A stretch of 64,000 bases of DNA. Origin: Tiliqua scincoides. Its lineage: Eukaryota > Chordata > Lepidosauria > Squamata > Scincidae. Shown here piece by piece: positions 43,167 to 54,260 of this stretch. Position 1 is the first letter of the stretch; each line of letters opens with the position of its first letter. Under the pieces are notes generated by a model. The model was not told the origin of the DNA. It was given only the letters and a program-made list of their open reading frames with translations, and made no database searches. A program made the position numbers and the translations under genes. The stretch is taken from the NCBI RefSeq assembly GCF_035046505.1, contig NC_089827.1, positions 61,508,856 through 61,572,855 on the forward strand, written 5' to 3'.

Positions 43167-45290
43167 AAGTGCCAAGTTTAAATAGTATTGTGGGGCAATA
43201 ACTTTGAAAGTGCCTTCTGAACAACACCTGCATGAGAGACTCAGTATTTCGCTGGGTCAGATCCAATGTTGTGTTGGTCTGTTATGTACGTCCAGAAGCC
43301 AGGATGTATGTGGCTATCTGCAAAGTCTGTCAGTTGTAAAATTACAAGTATGAGTTTTTCTTTTTCCACCCCCACCTTACACTGCTGTTGGAAGAAATAA
43401 GGCCACCTGACAGGTGCCAAAAACAGGAGGCTGGGGCGCTACAATTTGCACTCAAGCACCTAAGTTACCTTCCTGACATATGAAATGCCAGGGTGGAATG
43501 GAAGGACAAGTTGGTACCCTGCAGAGACTGCCTTTTCAAGCTCTAAATTGAGAATGGGGATTACCATAGTATAAAATGAATGTGTTAAGGAAGAGTCGGG
43601 TTTACTAACACATGACCATTTATGTGGTTTTTTTGAGTACTGGGGCAGGAATGTTCCTGGATTGGTGTCCCTGCCAGACATGAAACTTGGTTAATTCTTT
43701 AAAAGGTGGAAGCAGTTACCTGATGTAGCTGATGTAGCTGCATTCAGGCTTTTCTCGGTGCCTAATTGCAATTCCCGCACTGTTTGTGATAAGTTATCAA
43801 TAGGTGAGCTTCTTCTACAGGTATCCACAAATTCTGGCTTGGTTTATAAGCCAGTCATAATGTATAGTCATTAACACAGTGTGCCTTGCCATATCTTTGG
43901 GTACTTGCAAGAAGACCTGGGAGAGGCTGGGGTCCTCAGTTTCTGCCTGGGTATGAGGAAGGAACAGGAGTCACTCCTGCTTAGTGAGACTCCTGGACAC
44001 TCTCATAGTCTTCAAACTGTAGTGCCAGTGAGACTTCTGGAGAGCGGGTCTGTTTGCTGGTGTGCCTCCTGCATGCCAGAGGACCAGGGTTCCTCATCGC
44101 AGGCAAGATGGATTTGTGGAGACCTGCTAACATTACATGGGGTCTGTCTGGTTCTTTTTAAAAGAAGTTGTAGATGAAGCAGCACAGTGTTTTACAAGAC
44201 ATTACTCTAACAGCCCAATCCTAAGACAGCTACTGCCAGTGGGACAGGCGTGCTTACTGTTGCAGCATGCCTTACAGCACACTTGCTGCAGCGCAGAAGA
44301 TGGTGGTGCAAGTGGATAGGCCAGCGCCAGTCAGAAATCAGCACCCACCTGAGCAGGTAGGCGCACTGTGGGCTGGCGGATTGGGCTGAGAAAGGGATTG
44401 GGCTGTCAGAGGGATTGGGCGGATTGGGCTGTCAGAGGCTCCCACCAGATCTGATTCCTCCTGCCAGACCTGATCTGCCAATATGAGGCCGCTCCGGCCT
44501 GTGCCAGTGATTTTGCTGGCGTGAGCTTGAGTAGCCCTATAGCAGCCCCTGGAACTTACCCTGAAGGAAAGAGACAAATGTCCCCTCAGGGAGAGCTCCA
44601 GCAGCCTCTCTTTTTGTGCTGGATGTAGCAGAGGTCATTTCCACGCTGCCGCATCGCAGAAGGGTTGGTTAGGACTGGTCTGTAACTCTGCATTCACTTG
44701 ATTTGCTTCTGCAACTTTTTGGTTGGCAGGCCTGAAACCAAAAGGCAGTACTAAGATCCTTACAGTGAATGAGAGCTAGGTCCAGGAATTTCTCTAGCTC
44801 CCACAGTGAGATTTGGATACATCTTCAATATTGGAAAGTTTTTGTGAGGGCAAACCTGTTGCTAGCTTATTTAGTCAACTCTACAGATCAAAACTTAGGA
44901 CCAGGAAAAGGATTCTCATTCAAGGGCTATATAGAGAAAAGAATCAAGAGGACTGCTGTATATAATGGGGGGGGGGGGCTGCTGTATATAATTCAAGGTA
45001 AAGGTTTCCTATGTATCCAGTCATCATACAAATAAGACTGTCTTGCAAACCTTGGCTAAAGATATGTTAAAGGTATATAGTTGCTATTGCTGTGGTGACT
45101 GAGAAGGTTGATACCATTATGTAATACTGATTTGTAACTATTGATAAGTGAGTGGAAGAACTTCCTTTTCCTCCCCTAAGACCCTATACGTTAAGAATAA
45201 ACAAAGCAGTATTCTGAGGATTGTTCTTAAGAGTGACTAGCTCATGTTGTTCCTGCTGAGTTTTGTCATTTCAAATTAAAGTCTTGTTAC
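43167..45290 (+). other. TMEM140: TMEM140 3' untranslated region (probable)
   Basis: No AATAAA lies close after the stop; the first is at 45196-45201, with ATTAAA near 45276. If these are used the 3' UTR is about 2 kb and carries a Harbinger-type MITE (44211-44682). No other coding signal is seen here. Confidence 0.45.
44211..44682. mobile_element. MITE, Harbinger-like, CAGCCCAATCC family, 472 bp, TSD TAA
   Basis: The ends CAGCCCAATCCTAA and TTAGGACTGGTCTG are flanked by TAA at 44208-44210 and 44683-44685. It has an internal gggattgggctg repetition at 44385-44430. It is placed in the presumed TMEM140 3' UTR. Confidence 0.72.
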
Positions 45291-45776
45291 TCACTGTTCA
45301 TTAACTTGTGTTTGGCTTTTTAAAAACCAGAACAAATGTCATAGTGACACATGCTTTGTTACAGCACCTTGGACCCTGCAAAGTGCCTCACATGCATTCT
45401 ATTTACACCCCACTTTTCAGCCAAGATTGGCACTTGGTTAATAGCTCAGGTGCCCATGGAAGATGCATATGGCAGTGTCTTCTCTCCCTGGCCATGAATG
45501 ATATCCAGATTCCTCTCTGGAAGGAAGGGACAGAAGGCAACTCACACGGACTGGGCAACTGCCTGATGAAACAACGCCACCTTGACAAGCAAAGCCTCTA
45601 TGGACCTGCAGAGCCTTCTGGTCCCCACAGTTGATGACATGGCTTGCTCAAGGCTAAGTTGAGATTTGTGGAATGTGTCACTGTCTCATTCCTGTCTTTA
45701 AGGAGCCCCCTTTTAGGTCGCATTAAGCAGCTTTTTATACAAAACTTATTCTAGAAGAGCAACACTACTGAAGACT

Positions 45777-46012
45777 GAGAGCCAGGATGGTGTAGTGGTT
45801 TGGGAGGTGGACTTAGACGTGGAAGATGCAGGTTCAAATCCCCCCTCAGCCATGAAGCTTCCTGGGTGACCTTGGTCCAGTCACTTTCTCTCAGCCTCAC
45901 CTACCTCACAGGGTTGTTGTGAGGACAACAAGAGGGGAGCAGCTGTGTACACCACCCTGAGCTCTTTGGAGGAAGGGTGGTATAAAAATAAAATAAAATA
46001 AAATAAATAAAA
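45777..46012 (+). mobile_element. tRNA-derived SINE, full length
   Basis: A pol III A box (tggtgtagtgg) at 45788 and B box (ggttcaaatcc) at about 45831 are correctly spaced. Then ccatgaagcttcctgggtga, the body (cctcacagggttgttgtgag), a LINE-like tail (ggtggtataaa) and an (AAAAT)n stretch at 45972-46012. The layout is that of squamate tRNA SINEs; the exact family is not resolved. Confidence 0.82.
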
Positions 46013-46514
46013 GAGCCAGTCTCCAATATGTGAGCTCCCCTGGCTCCTCAGCCTTTTGGCAGGGGCAGCTTTATCCACAATTCCATAGATGTTATCCACC
46101 AGCTAAACCTTTTACATAGGAGCTGAATATGGAAATCTGTTATATGGCCTGTCATGCTGGCTGGGTCAGGGAGAGACTCTCTGTAAGTTTGGATTACTCA
46201 ACTTTAGGAGCAGGGGACAAAACTACTTCAAAACTCCCAGCTTTAGCTCTCTCATATCATCCTAATGTGCTGGCTCCCAGAAACTCAGTCTCACAGCTCC
46301 TTCCAACAGGCTCTCAGACCCTTCATCATACAAATATGTCAGCAATTACCACCATTGCCTGTCTGCATTCCCTGAATCACCGCCCCAGGCAAAAGAGCCA
46401 ATACACATTCAGATAACCACTTTCGCTTCCACTTCCCAAATTAGCTGAGTCTTGCCTAATGGCATCTGTATGAAGATTCAGAGTACCTTTACATTCACCC
46501 AAACAAATCAAAAC

Positions 46515-47476
46515 TCATTTTAAAAAAGGATTTATTCTTAAAATTGTATAATTTTGCATAAGGAAAACTGTTCTCAAAAATAAAATATACACAGAATAAC
46601 ACACAGCAACAAAAATAACAAAGGCTCAAACTTTTCTACTTTAACTAACAGGAATTCCATAAGAGTGCTTTGCAGGTTAAATTGATGCAGAGTTCATGCT
46701 CCTTTTTCTAGTCTATCATGGGTGGTACAGAACCTGAAGGTCAGCATTCCAGGAAGCAAATGGCAGGAAGCAGAAAGAGAATGGCTATCAAATGCTCCTG
46801 TTGTACACCTTTTCTCATTCATATATAAATTGTGGATGATGCAACATTATGCAGAGCACCTCAGGTGACTTGATAGAAATAAACAGAACTTGATTGCAAC
46901 ATGGAACCTCCCAAAAAAAACCCTATTTCAATCTTATGACTCTGGTAGATGTTTTACAGCTGCATTCAGCCTCATTCCTTATCTTGCTCTCTGCTGGCTC
47001 CTTAAGATAAACAAGAAGGAAAGGAACTGCTTCTAGTACTTTAACCCTTTAGCCACTTGTTTGCTTTTTCCCACCACGAAAGGCCATAAATCTACTTCAG
47101 TACCTTTAAGGCAGGATGGCCCAGAGCATCCCCTGGACTCAAACTAACTTTCAGGTCATCCATACAGATTCATGTAACTTATGGGAATGTCTGTCTCTAA
47201 ACCTTTGAGTCAACCTCTACATGTCCTAAAGAGCTTTTCTCTGTGAACAGGACTACCTGAGAAGAAGCACAACATTCCTTACTCTTTAATAACAATTCAG
47301 TGTTATAATTCAAGTAAAAACATTCATTCTCCCAGGGAGACTTCTCTCCCTCCTTTACCAAATAGCCATGGGGGTGTGGCATGCCTCTCCTCTGTGCTAT
47401 GTATCTTCTTGAAGACACCCAAGAGTTATCCTAATTGCACCCAGTGCACTTATGTAACATTAACTAAAAAGTAACA
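46515..47476 (-). other. CYREN: CYREN 3' untranslated region (probable)
   Basis: Leftward of the stop the first good minus-strand AATAAA is at 46531-46536 (read as TTTATT on +). The stretch is AT-rich and without recognisable repeats. It ends before the TMEM140 transcript end, so the two genes converge with about 1.2 kb between poly(A) signals. Confidence 0.45.
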
Positions 47477-47719
47477 TTAACTAAAAAAGATCTCACGGAC
47501 ATATTTTAAAGCATCATCGTCTTCGTCATCTTCTTTGTCTGATTTTATCTTCTCACTACAGCCTAAAGACTCCAGCTTGTTGGGAAGGTTGGATCCTATG
47601 GTGGTGATATTGGCTTTGCTGCTACTGGCTGCGCTGTGCTGGGGCTCTGTGGGCCCTGGCTGGGCCTTTGGGACTTCATCTTCTGGTGCAATGAAGTCCG
47701 CTTCTTTGCCGGTGCAGTC
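47477..47719 (-). CDS. CYREN: CYREN last coding exon with C-terminal Ku-binding motif
   Basis: The minus-strand acceptor tgtttgccag precedes GACTGCACC. Eighty codons then TAA (47479-47477). The end ALKYVREIFFS is diagnostic. A 17-bp tandem duplication abuts the stop codon. Confidence 0.93.
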   Translation of the reverse strand, partial: DCTGKEADFIAPEDEVPKAQPGPTEPQHSAASSSKANITTIGSNLPNKLESLGCSEKIKSDKEDDEDDDALKYVREIFFS

Positions 47720-50700
47720 CTGGCAAACAAAACAATTGTACACATTTCTGCATGTTAAACCCTTAAAGCCCTTGTTCCTGACAAGGTCGTTCTGGCAAGG
47801 GAAAGATGCAGATATGCATTGTGAAGGCAGAGCCGGTGATACCCACAGTCCTGGTCCCCCTTTAGAAAGTTACACGCTGTACTCTATGGTCAAGGAAATG
47901 CACCATAGCTACCCTGTATGTGGACAAGAAGAAGGTGAGAAAGCAAAAACAAGTCTCTGCTATTTTACCCCTTCTCTCTCTACCCTCAGACAACAAGAGC
48001 TGCAAGAAAATCTAGGGGTGATGCAGCCATTAGAGTCATGTGGAGTAGACCAAAGCTGTAGCTCTGTAAAGGAAGTTTCCTTCTTGCGTACAGTTGCTCA
48101 TGGTGTTCCTTAACACTGATGGTTCTTATGAGCAGGCACCCATTTTAGCTGGCAGAATATTTGCACCACACAAAACCAAGATAACTACCATTGTGCTGAC
48201 ATTTCTCCCATAAACAGTCTGCCACTCAAACATGTTGCATTTGTGTGTCTTCTTGTCAGTACTGTGTGGTGCACTGTGGCTGGACAACTCAAGGAAGGGG
48301 GCGGGGATATAGCTGAGTGGGTGGGCACATGCTAAACATGCAAACCTCTTCAATGCTTACCTCAGCCAAAATGCAAAGCGCCATGTCCACCAGCTCAGCT
48401 TCATTCATACAGTAAATAGTCTCAGTCCTGCAAAGAAAAGCCATACCATGAATTCTGAAATAAGCAGTCTTCCGAAATTCACTTAGCCCCCCCTCTTTTT
48501 TTGTCCCAGAGGCTGCAATCCTGTGCACGTTATTCTGGGAGTAAGTTCTGTTGGCTTGCAATTGAAGGGTCTTCAAAAATAAAAACAGTGCAGGGAGGGA
48601 ATGTGATCAGGGTGGGAACTTCAGCAGGGACAATGAGCTAAAGCCCCCTTCCCTTGGTTTCATGCTGTTTCAGGCCCACCCTAGAGCAAAAAAATAATCA
48701 TCATCATCATATTAACATTCGTCCTATAAAATGTGATTTGGCCCTACATTCTGTCCTCATATAGTTCTCTTCCAACCTAATAATACTTTCAGGGTTTCTC
48801 CAGGGGGAAGTTCTTCCTCAGCTTTCCTTTTGTCTGACAGGGTTCTTCAGAGATTTGTTTTCCTGGCCCCTTGTTCTCTTTTCCTACACAGTCCCTAGAT
48901 GATTCCAACAAATCCTATGGCTTTCAGCACCATAGGCATGTGGATGATAACCAGCTCTACTTCACTGCCCAGGACTTTCTCCCTCTAGCCAATCCCACCT
49001 CTCTGATGGCCTGACATTTCCAACTGGATGCTTCATCACTGTCTTAAGCTCAGTATGTCCAAGGCAAAACCTCTCCCCTCTTCTCCCTCCAACTCCTCCT
49101 TTTCATGCACTCCCCCCCCCCTCCATTAACGTGGTCACCATCCTCCCTGTTGGACTCAAAGTCTTTGGTTTCTCATGGACTCTTCTTTCTCCTGCACGTT
49201 CCGTATCCAGTCTGCCACCAAATCATGTCACACAACATTGCAAAAATAAGGCCATTCCTCTCTGCTCCCTCACTGAAAACTCCAGTTCACACTCTGATAA
49301 TCTCACACTCTAACTGCAACCTTCTCCTCACTGGTCTTCCATTGCCTCACCTCAGTTTCCTTTCATCTAACCAGCAGTCTGCCACCAAACCATTTCCCTC
49401 TCTCATTGTGCCATTCCCCTTCTTAAATCCTTATTCTGGCTTTCCATCTGCTTCTGGATCCATCACAAGCTCCTCGACCTTGCCTTCAAAGCCCTCCCTG
49501 GCCTTCCACCTCAGCTCGCATATCCCACTACACACCTGCCCAGGACCCCCACTCCTCCAGACACCATCATGTCTTCTGCTTCACCCCTTCTTCCTTGCTG
49601 CCCATAACTCCCTCACAGACCACCTGCACTCCCTTGCTTTCTTCAAACCCCTCCTCAAAATTCATCTTTCCCGTGAAGGTTTTGGCTCCACTCCTTAGCC
49701 CCTTTGCTTTACTGCAACAAAGCCTAGGCACGTGTACCTGACATCATCACAGGTGCTTCCTTATTTAACCTAGCACTGCTCCTTTTCCCTTCTTCTGTTG
49801 TCTCCCCTGTGTCTGTCTTTAGATTGTGGGACTGTTGTGGCAGGTACCAATCTTCTCTTAGGTTGTAAAGCTCCATGGACTGGGATGATGCAACATAAAT
49901 AAGAACTCTACCTGGTTTGTGGGGAAAGGGGGCAATGACCTGTTCAGCTGGATTTAGTGAGGCTATCCATTTCTTTGTCCCTAAGTAGATTTTTCTTTCC
50001 TCCTTTAGTTCTCCTGTGCTCTGCTCCACCCTGGCTCCTTGCACAATAAGAATCTCAGCTTTCATCAAGGAAAAGCAGGTTATATTTCCTGGCCTGAGGA
50101 GTTCAGGAAAAAAATTTCTAGCACATAATCCTAAAATTGGGTCTTCATATGTTTCAAGATGTTAAATTGCGTTTACGATGGGGGAGGAGGGAGACTTGCT
50201 GTTGTCACCATCCCAGGGTAAACGTCTTGCACTTAAAGGGCAAAGAGATTAAGACTATGTTTGAAATCAACAACAGAGACAAAACAAGGACCGGAAATGA
50301 TGCTGGGTAGCAGAGATTTTAAAAGTATGGGGAGATGAGTTAAGCAAACGCAAATATAGACAGCCCAACAGGACCCTGAAGTGATGAAGCTGTAATACGA
50401 TGAAGCCATGGACCTGCAGTCTCATCAGCATAGAAGCTTTTCTGAGTGACAGGAACACAAAAAGTCCATTCAAGGACTGCACTGATGACTACTTGCCCAA
50501 GTGGAATAGCACAACTGGAGTGACAGGCACAACAGTGACAGTACTATAAGGCACCTCAACCATTTGGAACTGTCCTCCAGCTTGCGTTTAGCACAAATAT
50601 CACTGGAGGACTCAGTCAGCATGATATACTTTTGCTCCAAGTGCCTTAGGCAGCACTTCTGAAACTTGCTAATGAGGGAAGTGGCTTTGTTCAGACCACC

Positions 50701-51090
50701 GTCAGTTGGTCTGGAGCTGAAATTTGCTTTTCCCATTAGTTGTATGCAAAAGCTGCATAGCATCTCCCACCACCATACTCACTTCAACCAAAATGGAGAT
50801 TGGACACCAGTAATTGAAATAAGCAGGTCCCTTTTTTCTTGCAAAAGTTAGCTGCTCCAGCATCCCACTACCTGCGATTCACTTCCTTTCTGGTTCAGCA
50901 AACACATAATTTTAGGCCTCAGTGCAATTCAACCTCCCTTAGGGGTGAAAGAAGGAAACATGAATCACCTTACGAAAGCTGCCTTTTTCCTCCTCTTTGC
51001 CCCCAGATTGGTCAGTCCTGCTGGTTCATTCACCCTCTTTGTCATCCATGGTGGGAGGATCCTCTTCTTGGCTATGTCCGGAGTGCCCAT
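47477..51090 (-). CDS. CYREN: CYREN (MRI, Ku-binding regulator of end joining), complete, 3 coding exons
   Basis: Coding exons on the minus strand are 51090-50969, 48427-48361 and 47719-47477, with phases 0/2, 2/0 and 0/stop; total 143 residues. Human CYREN is about 157. The N-terminus reads MGTPDIAKKRILPPWMTKRV: the basic-RILPPW block corresponds to the human Ku-binding motif TRVLPSWL. The middle exon carries TIYCMNEAELVDMALCILAE, near-identical to the human segment. The C-terminus DDALKYVREIFFS matches the XLF-like second Ku-binding motif. CYREN binds Ku70/80 in the nucleus and tunes classical non-homologous end joining through the cell cycle. The section between, about residues 64-125, is Ser/Pro/Asp-rich and poorly conserved. 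Confidence 0.93.
48361..48427 (-). CDS. CYREN: CYREN middle coding exon
   Basis: A 67-nt exon after the minus-strand acceptor ttctttgcag and before gtaagc. With the split arginine it reads RTETIYCMNEAELVDMALCI and LAE, the best conserved part of the protein. Confidence 0.93.
48770..49910 (+). mobile_element. Old L2/CR1-group LINE remnant
   Basis: Degenerate plus-strand coding includes the reverse transcriptase catalytic box as HVDDNQLYFTAQD (about 48935-48975), then TLxVGLKVFGFSWTLL-like text. The 3' end has gattgtgggactgt, then ctccatggactgggatg and acataaataa. It is in a CYREN intron, opposite the gene. Confidence 0.65.
50260..50763 (-). other. Unexplained minus-strand open frame in a CYREN intron
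   Basis: A 97-codon frame (50763-50470) reads ANFSSRPTDGGLNKATSLIS and then KFQKCCLRHLEQKYIM. It has ordinary protein-like composition but I recognise no family, and it has no obvious splice sites that fit CYREN phases. It may be a decayed repeat or retrocopy. Confidence 0.25.
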
Positions 51091-51093
51091 CAC
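50969..51093 (-). CDS. CYREN: CYREN first coding exon with N-terminal Ku-binding motif
   Basis: On the minus strand the acceptor ttgaactgaag precedes GTG ATG GGC; ATG is at 51090-51088. Forty codons plus AG lead to the donor gtgatt (GT at 50968-50967). The residues include KKRILPPWMT and a second basic run AKRRKK. The split AG|G codon joins exactly to the next exon. Longer + strand open frames overlap this exon and hide it. Confidence 0.88.
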
Positions 51094-51297
51094 CTTCAGT
51101 TCAAGAGGAAAGAGAATAGCTTTCAGAACAAGGAAGCACAGAGTTCATCTTCTACGACATGGCAGACCATTTTGTTTATATCTATGCCATGGCAAGATGG
51201 TTTACTTCTCTGAGGGCACAGACCCAACACAGAGTGACAGGGTTTCATCCTCACGCGCACTTTGTCCTCACTATCACAACGTTCCCCAAACATCCCA

Positions 51298-51465
51298 AAG
51301 GCTGCAATCCTATCCACACTTACCTGGGAGTAAGCCCCATTGACTACCATCCTTAGAAGCAAATACAGAATAATCTGTTAAAACAGATCTGCAGCATTTC
51401 CCCAAATGCATTCACATATCATGGTAGCATCAAGTCTAACATATTAAAAATAAAATGCACATTGA
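51298..51465. mobile_element. Partial hAT MITE of the 13856/33245 family
   Basis: ggctgcaatcctatccacac, then atggtagcatcaagtctaac and atattaaaaataaaatgcac, match the interior of 13856-14216. The ends are missing. Confidence 0.6.
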
Positions 51466-51870
51466 AATGAATGGAGACTTTGAACTGGATCCAGAAACAA
51501 ACTGGCAATCAGAAAAGCTCTCAAAGCACTGACGGGGGAAATACACTTCCCACAGTGGGTCCTGATTACCAATCTAATGGCTGTCTTTTGGACCAGTTGG
51601 CTTTTCCAACCACTTTTCGGAAGTAGCCCCAAAAACAGCCGAAAATGTATTCTGCTGAAATGCATGGAGAACTGCAGCAAGGTCATCCATTGGATCCAAG
51701 TCTCCTGTTATACTGTTTTGATTGCTTTCTGATGTTGTGTGTCTGATTTAATGTGCTTTTCTTGTTGTTAGTTACTGAATCAGCTTTTATTATATTTTTC
51801 TGAGTTGAATATGTCGTGAGCCACCCAGAGCAACTCCCTTCCTGGAGGGGATAGACAATATTTTAAACAC
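51466..51870. repeat. LINE-like repeat with L2-style tail
   Basis: The right end carries gtcgtgagccacccagagca, then ggaggggatagacaatattt, a tail form common on lizard L2-group repeats. The left part (ggatccagaaacaaactggc) recurs at 40386. Confidence 0.45.
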
Positions 51871-52236
51871 ATTCTTTAAAAAACAGGCAGTGGTAGGTGT
51901 GGGGCAGCTGGCTGTTCCCTGAGGCCAACTGAAGTGGTTGTCTCAGGTAGATTGGTGGGGGTGCCTACCTCAGCCCACCCACTTGCCTCTGTTGCTCCTC
52001 CCCCCACGCCCTGGACTGAGAAGAACCTGCACTGCCTTCCCCCCCCCCCCCCACACACACACTCTAGGAGCTCACCAGCAATCATGCCAGCCTGCTGTTA
52101 ATATTCTGCAGCTCAGAACCTTGGGATGCAGGGAGGATTTTTGTGTGCATGGGATGCCCTTGCTAGTGCGATGCCCACAAGGCTGGGTTCTGTCCAAAAT
52201 ACAAATGCAGCCTTTGGATGCAGTCTTTCTTGAGCA

Positions 52237-52681
52237 CAGTGGTTCTCAAACTGTGCTGATTTTAGGTGGGTATCCAAAAATCAGGTCGTGACAGGTCCTG
52301 AGAGAATGTCATTTTAAAAAGTGGGTCCTGGTGCTCAAAAGATTCTTGGTGGGTTGCCAAAAGGTGATGGAAAGATCAGATAGCAAATTGCCTCAAGCCA
52401 AATCAGAAACCGTAGCTGCTAATTACCCTGCAAAGAGCTCAGCTCCTGCAGTTTGCAAGATTGCTGCTAACTCTGCTGCAAGGAGCTGAGCTCCTGCAGT
52501 TTTCAAGCATGTGTAAATGCAGGGAGATAAATGTTTGAGAGTCTTTTTGCTCGTTATTATAGATAAATAAAATACTATTTCTTTCTAGATCTTTTTTAAA
52601 AGTCTGGTAAACCTAGGTGGGTCCTGATAGAGTGTCATTTTAAAAAGTGGGTCCCGGTGCTCAAAAGTTTGGGAACCACTG
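52237..52681. mobile_element. hAT-like MITE, 445 bp
   Basis: The ends CAGTGGTTCTCAAACTGTG and AGTTTGGGAACCACTG are inverted. A block (taaaaagtgggtcc.ggtgctcaaaag) occurs twice, near 52315 and 52651. The flanks agree at only five of eight positions. Confidence 0.68.
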
Positions 52682-52839
52682 ATCCAGCACCAGATGCAGG
52701 GGACAGGGGCTGCTTTGGGCAGCCCTCCCCAGGTAGGGTCTGATGATCCTTTCCAACTCTCCTGTCTGGGAGTGCACTACACAGCACAGCCAAGAAACGA
52801 ACTGCAGGATCGAGCCCACCAGGGGGGTTGCTTGCTTAC

Positions 52840-53005
52840 CTTCCTCGGTTACTCAAAGGGCGTTGCGTTGCCCCTTCTCTTTGGAGAAAGCCAAGAACTG
52901 ATGGAGCAAAGAGTCTCCCCTGCAAACCCCCCCCCCCCCATGCAGGCTCAGCGATCGCGCACAGCAAGCAAGCAACTCCCTCTGGATGGAAAGTCCCCAC
53001 CCAGA
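52840..53005 (-). promoter_or_regulatory. CYREN: Likely CYREN 5' non-coding exon and promoter
   Basis: The minus strand has a clean donor, gaggaag|gtaagc, with the exon's last base at 52840. The preceding 160 bases contain several CG dinucleotides (for example gcgatcgcgc near 52951) that are scarce in the flanks. The right limit is an estimate. Nothing here is coding. Confidence 0.5.
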
Positions 53006-53104
53006 GCCACAGATCTATGAAAAGCCCAGATGCACATGCAGCAGGCAGTCCTGCTCTAATGCGGAATTAGATGCATTAGAAATGTGCATTAGTGAACCCT
53101 CCCT

Positions 53105-54260
53105 ATGAAAGAAAGGCTGCAGGGTTTGGGACTTCTTCATTTGCAGGAAAAAAAGTGACAGAAGGTAGAAGACAGATGCTTGTAAATTAATGGTGTGGAG
53201 AGATTATTTTCTTCATAATGCAACTTTGGATCATCTGATGAAATGGATCAGCAATCAGGGGTTCAGAACAAAGAAAGAAGCCAAGATTTTCACTAGAGCT
53301 AGGGGCCATGATCTATATTTCCTCTTAAGGGGTGCGGGCAAGCATGTAGACCCCTTATTTGACTGTGACGCATCATGATCCTGTCACAACATAATCTCTG
53401 GGCACTCAGCTATGATGTCACACATCACTGCACTTCCAAGTTGCCAAGCTCCATGCTGCACAGCTATGCAGCTTACAGGGAACACTGGTCATGATCCGAT
53501 CATGCCCCTTACACCACCTTCACTGGCTCCCAGTATGTTTTCAAGTCAAAGTGTTGGCAGTGATCTTATAAACCCCTTAATGGTTTATGTCTTCCCCCAA
53601 ATAAATCTTCCTACCCATGAGGTCATCACAAGTGCCTTGTTGTCTCCAACTGAATATCTAAAAGTGATAGCACTCTCAATGCATAACGGTCTTTTCTGTT
53701 GTGGCCCCTGCCCTGTGGCACTGAGAACAGGATTAGCTGGTATTTCAAAGGGGTCTTGAAACTTGTGCCCAACTTCTTCTTCTGCCCAACTTTTGATTGT
53801 TTCCAATTCTTGTTTTTTAGTTTAAGTTTGCCAAGATACTGCTTTGTTGTTGGTTTCTTCTCATTTATTTTAATACATCTTATATTTTATTGATGTAGGC
53901 CAGCTTGAGCTGGATGGATTAAAAGTGGAGGTCAGAAACACGTTCAACAAGTATTTCATACAATGCACAATTCACTTATAGAATTTACTACCACACAGTG
54001 CATAGAAAGGGAGATAGATCAATAGCTATTAGCCATGATAACCAAGTGAAACCTCTCTGGCCCAGAAGCATTTTATCTCTGAAGACTAGATAGTGAGAAC
54101 AAAGAGTAGGGAAAAGCTATTGCTCTTCATTCCCTGCTTGAGCACATCCCAGAAGCATCTAGCTGATTAGTGATGAAAACAGAATGGGGGGCTAAGAGGA
54201 CCTTCAGTTCAGCCCAGCAGGGAGCACCTTAATGCACAGATAATCTTAATGTACATGTTT
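53105..54260 (+). mobile_element. Old CR1 remnant with an L2-type piece inside
   Basis: 53107-53220 (gaaaggctgcagggtttggg) and 53930-54250 (tagaatttactaccacacag; ccctgcttgagcacatccca) are degraded CR1 3' text. Between them 53480-53760 resembles L2 (caccttcactggctcccagt; a KPLNGLCLPPNKSS reading). The boundaries are uncertain. Confidence 0.5.

Noticed and set aside
46119-47453. Possible LTR or retrovirus-like remnant left of the CYREN stop
   Set aside because: No paired terminal repeats, primer-binding site or coding similarity; the AT-rich stretch is better explained as CYREN 3' UTR.
49105-49698. 197-codon proline/serine-rich + strand frame
   Set aside because: It lies in an old LINE remnant; the composition comes from CT-rich DNA and the frame has no family match.
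51123-51362. 80-codon minus-strand frame next to the CYREN first exon as extra CYREN coding
   Set aside because: A minus-strand acceptor separates it from the exon, and its left part is a MITE.
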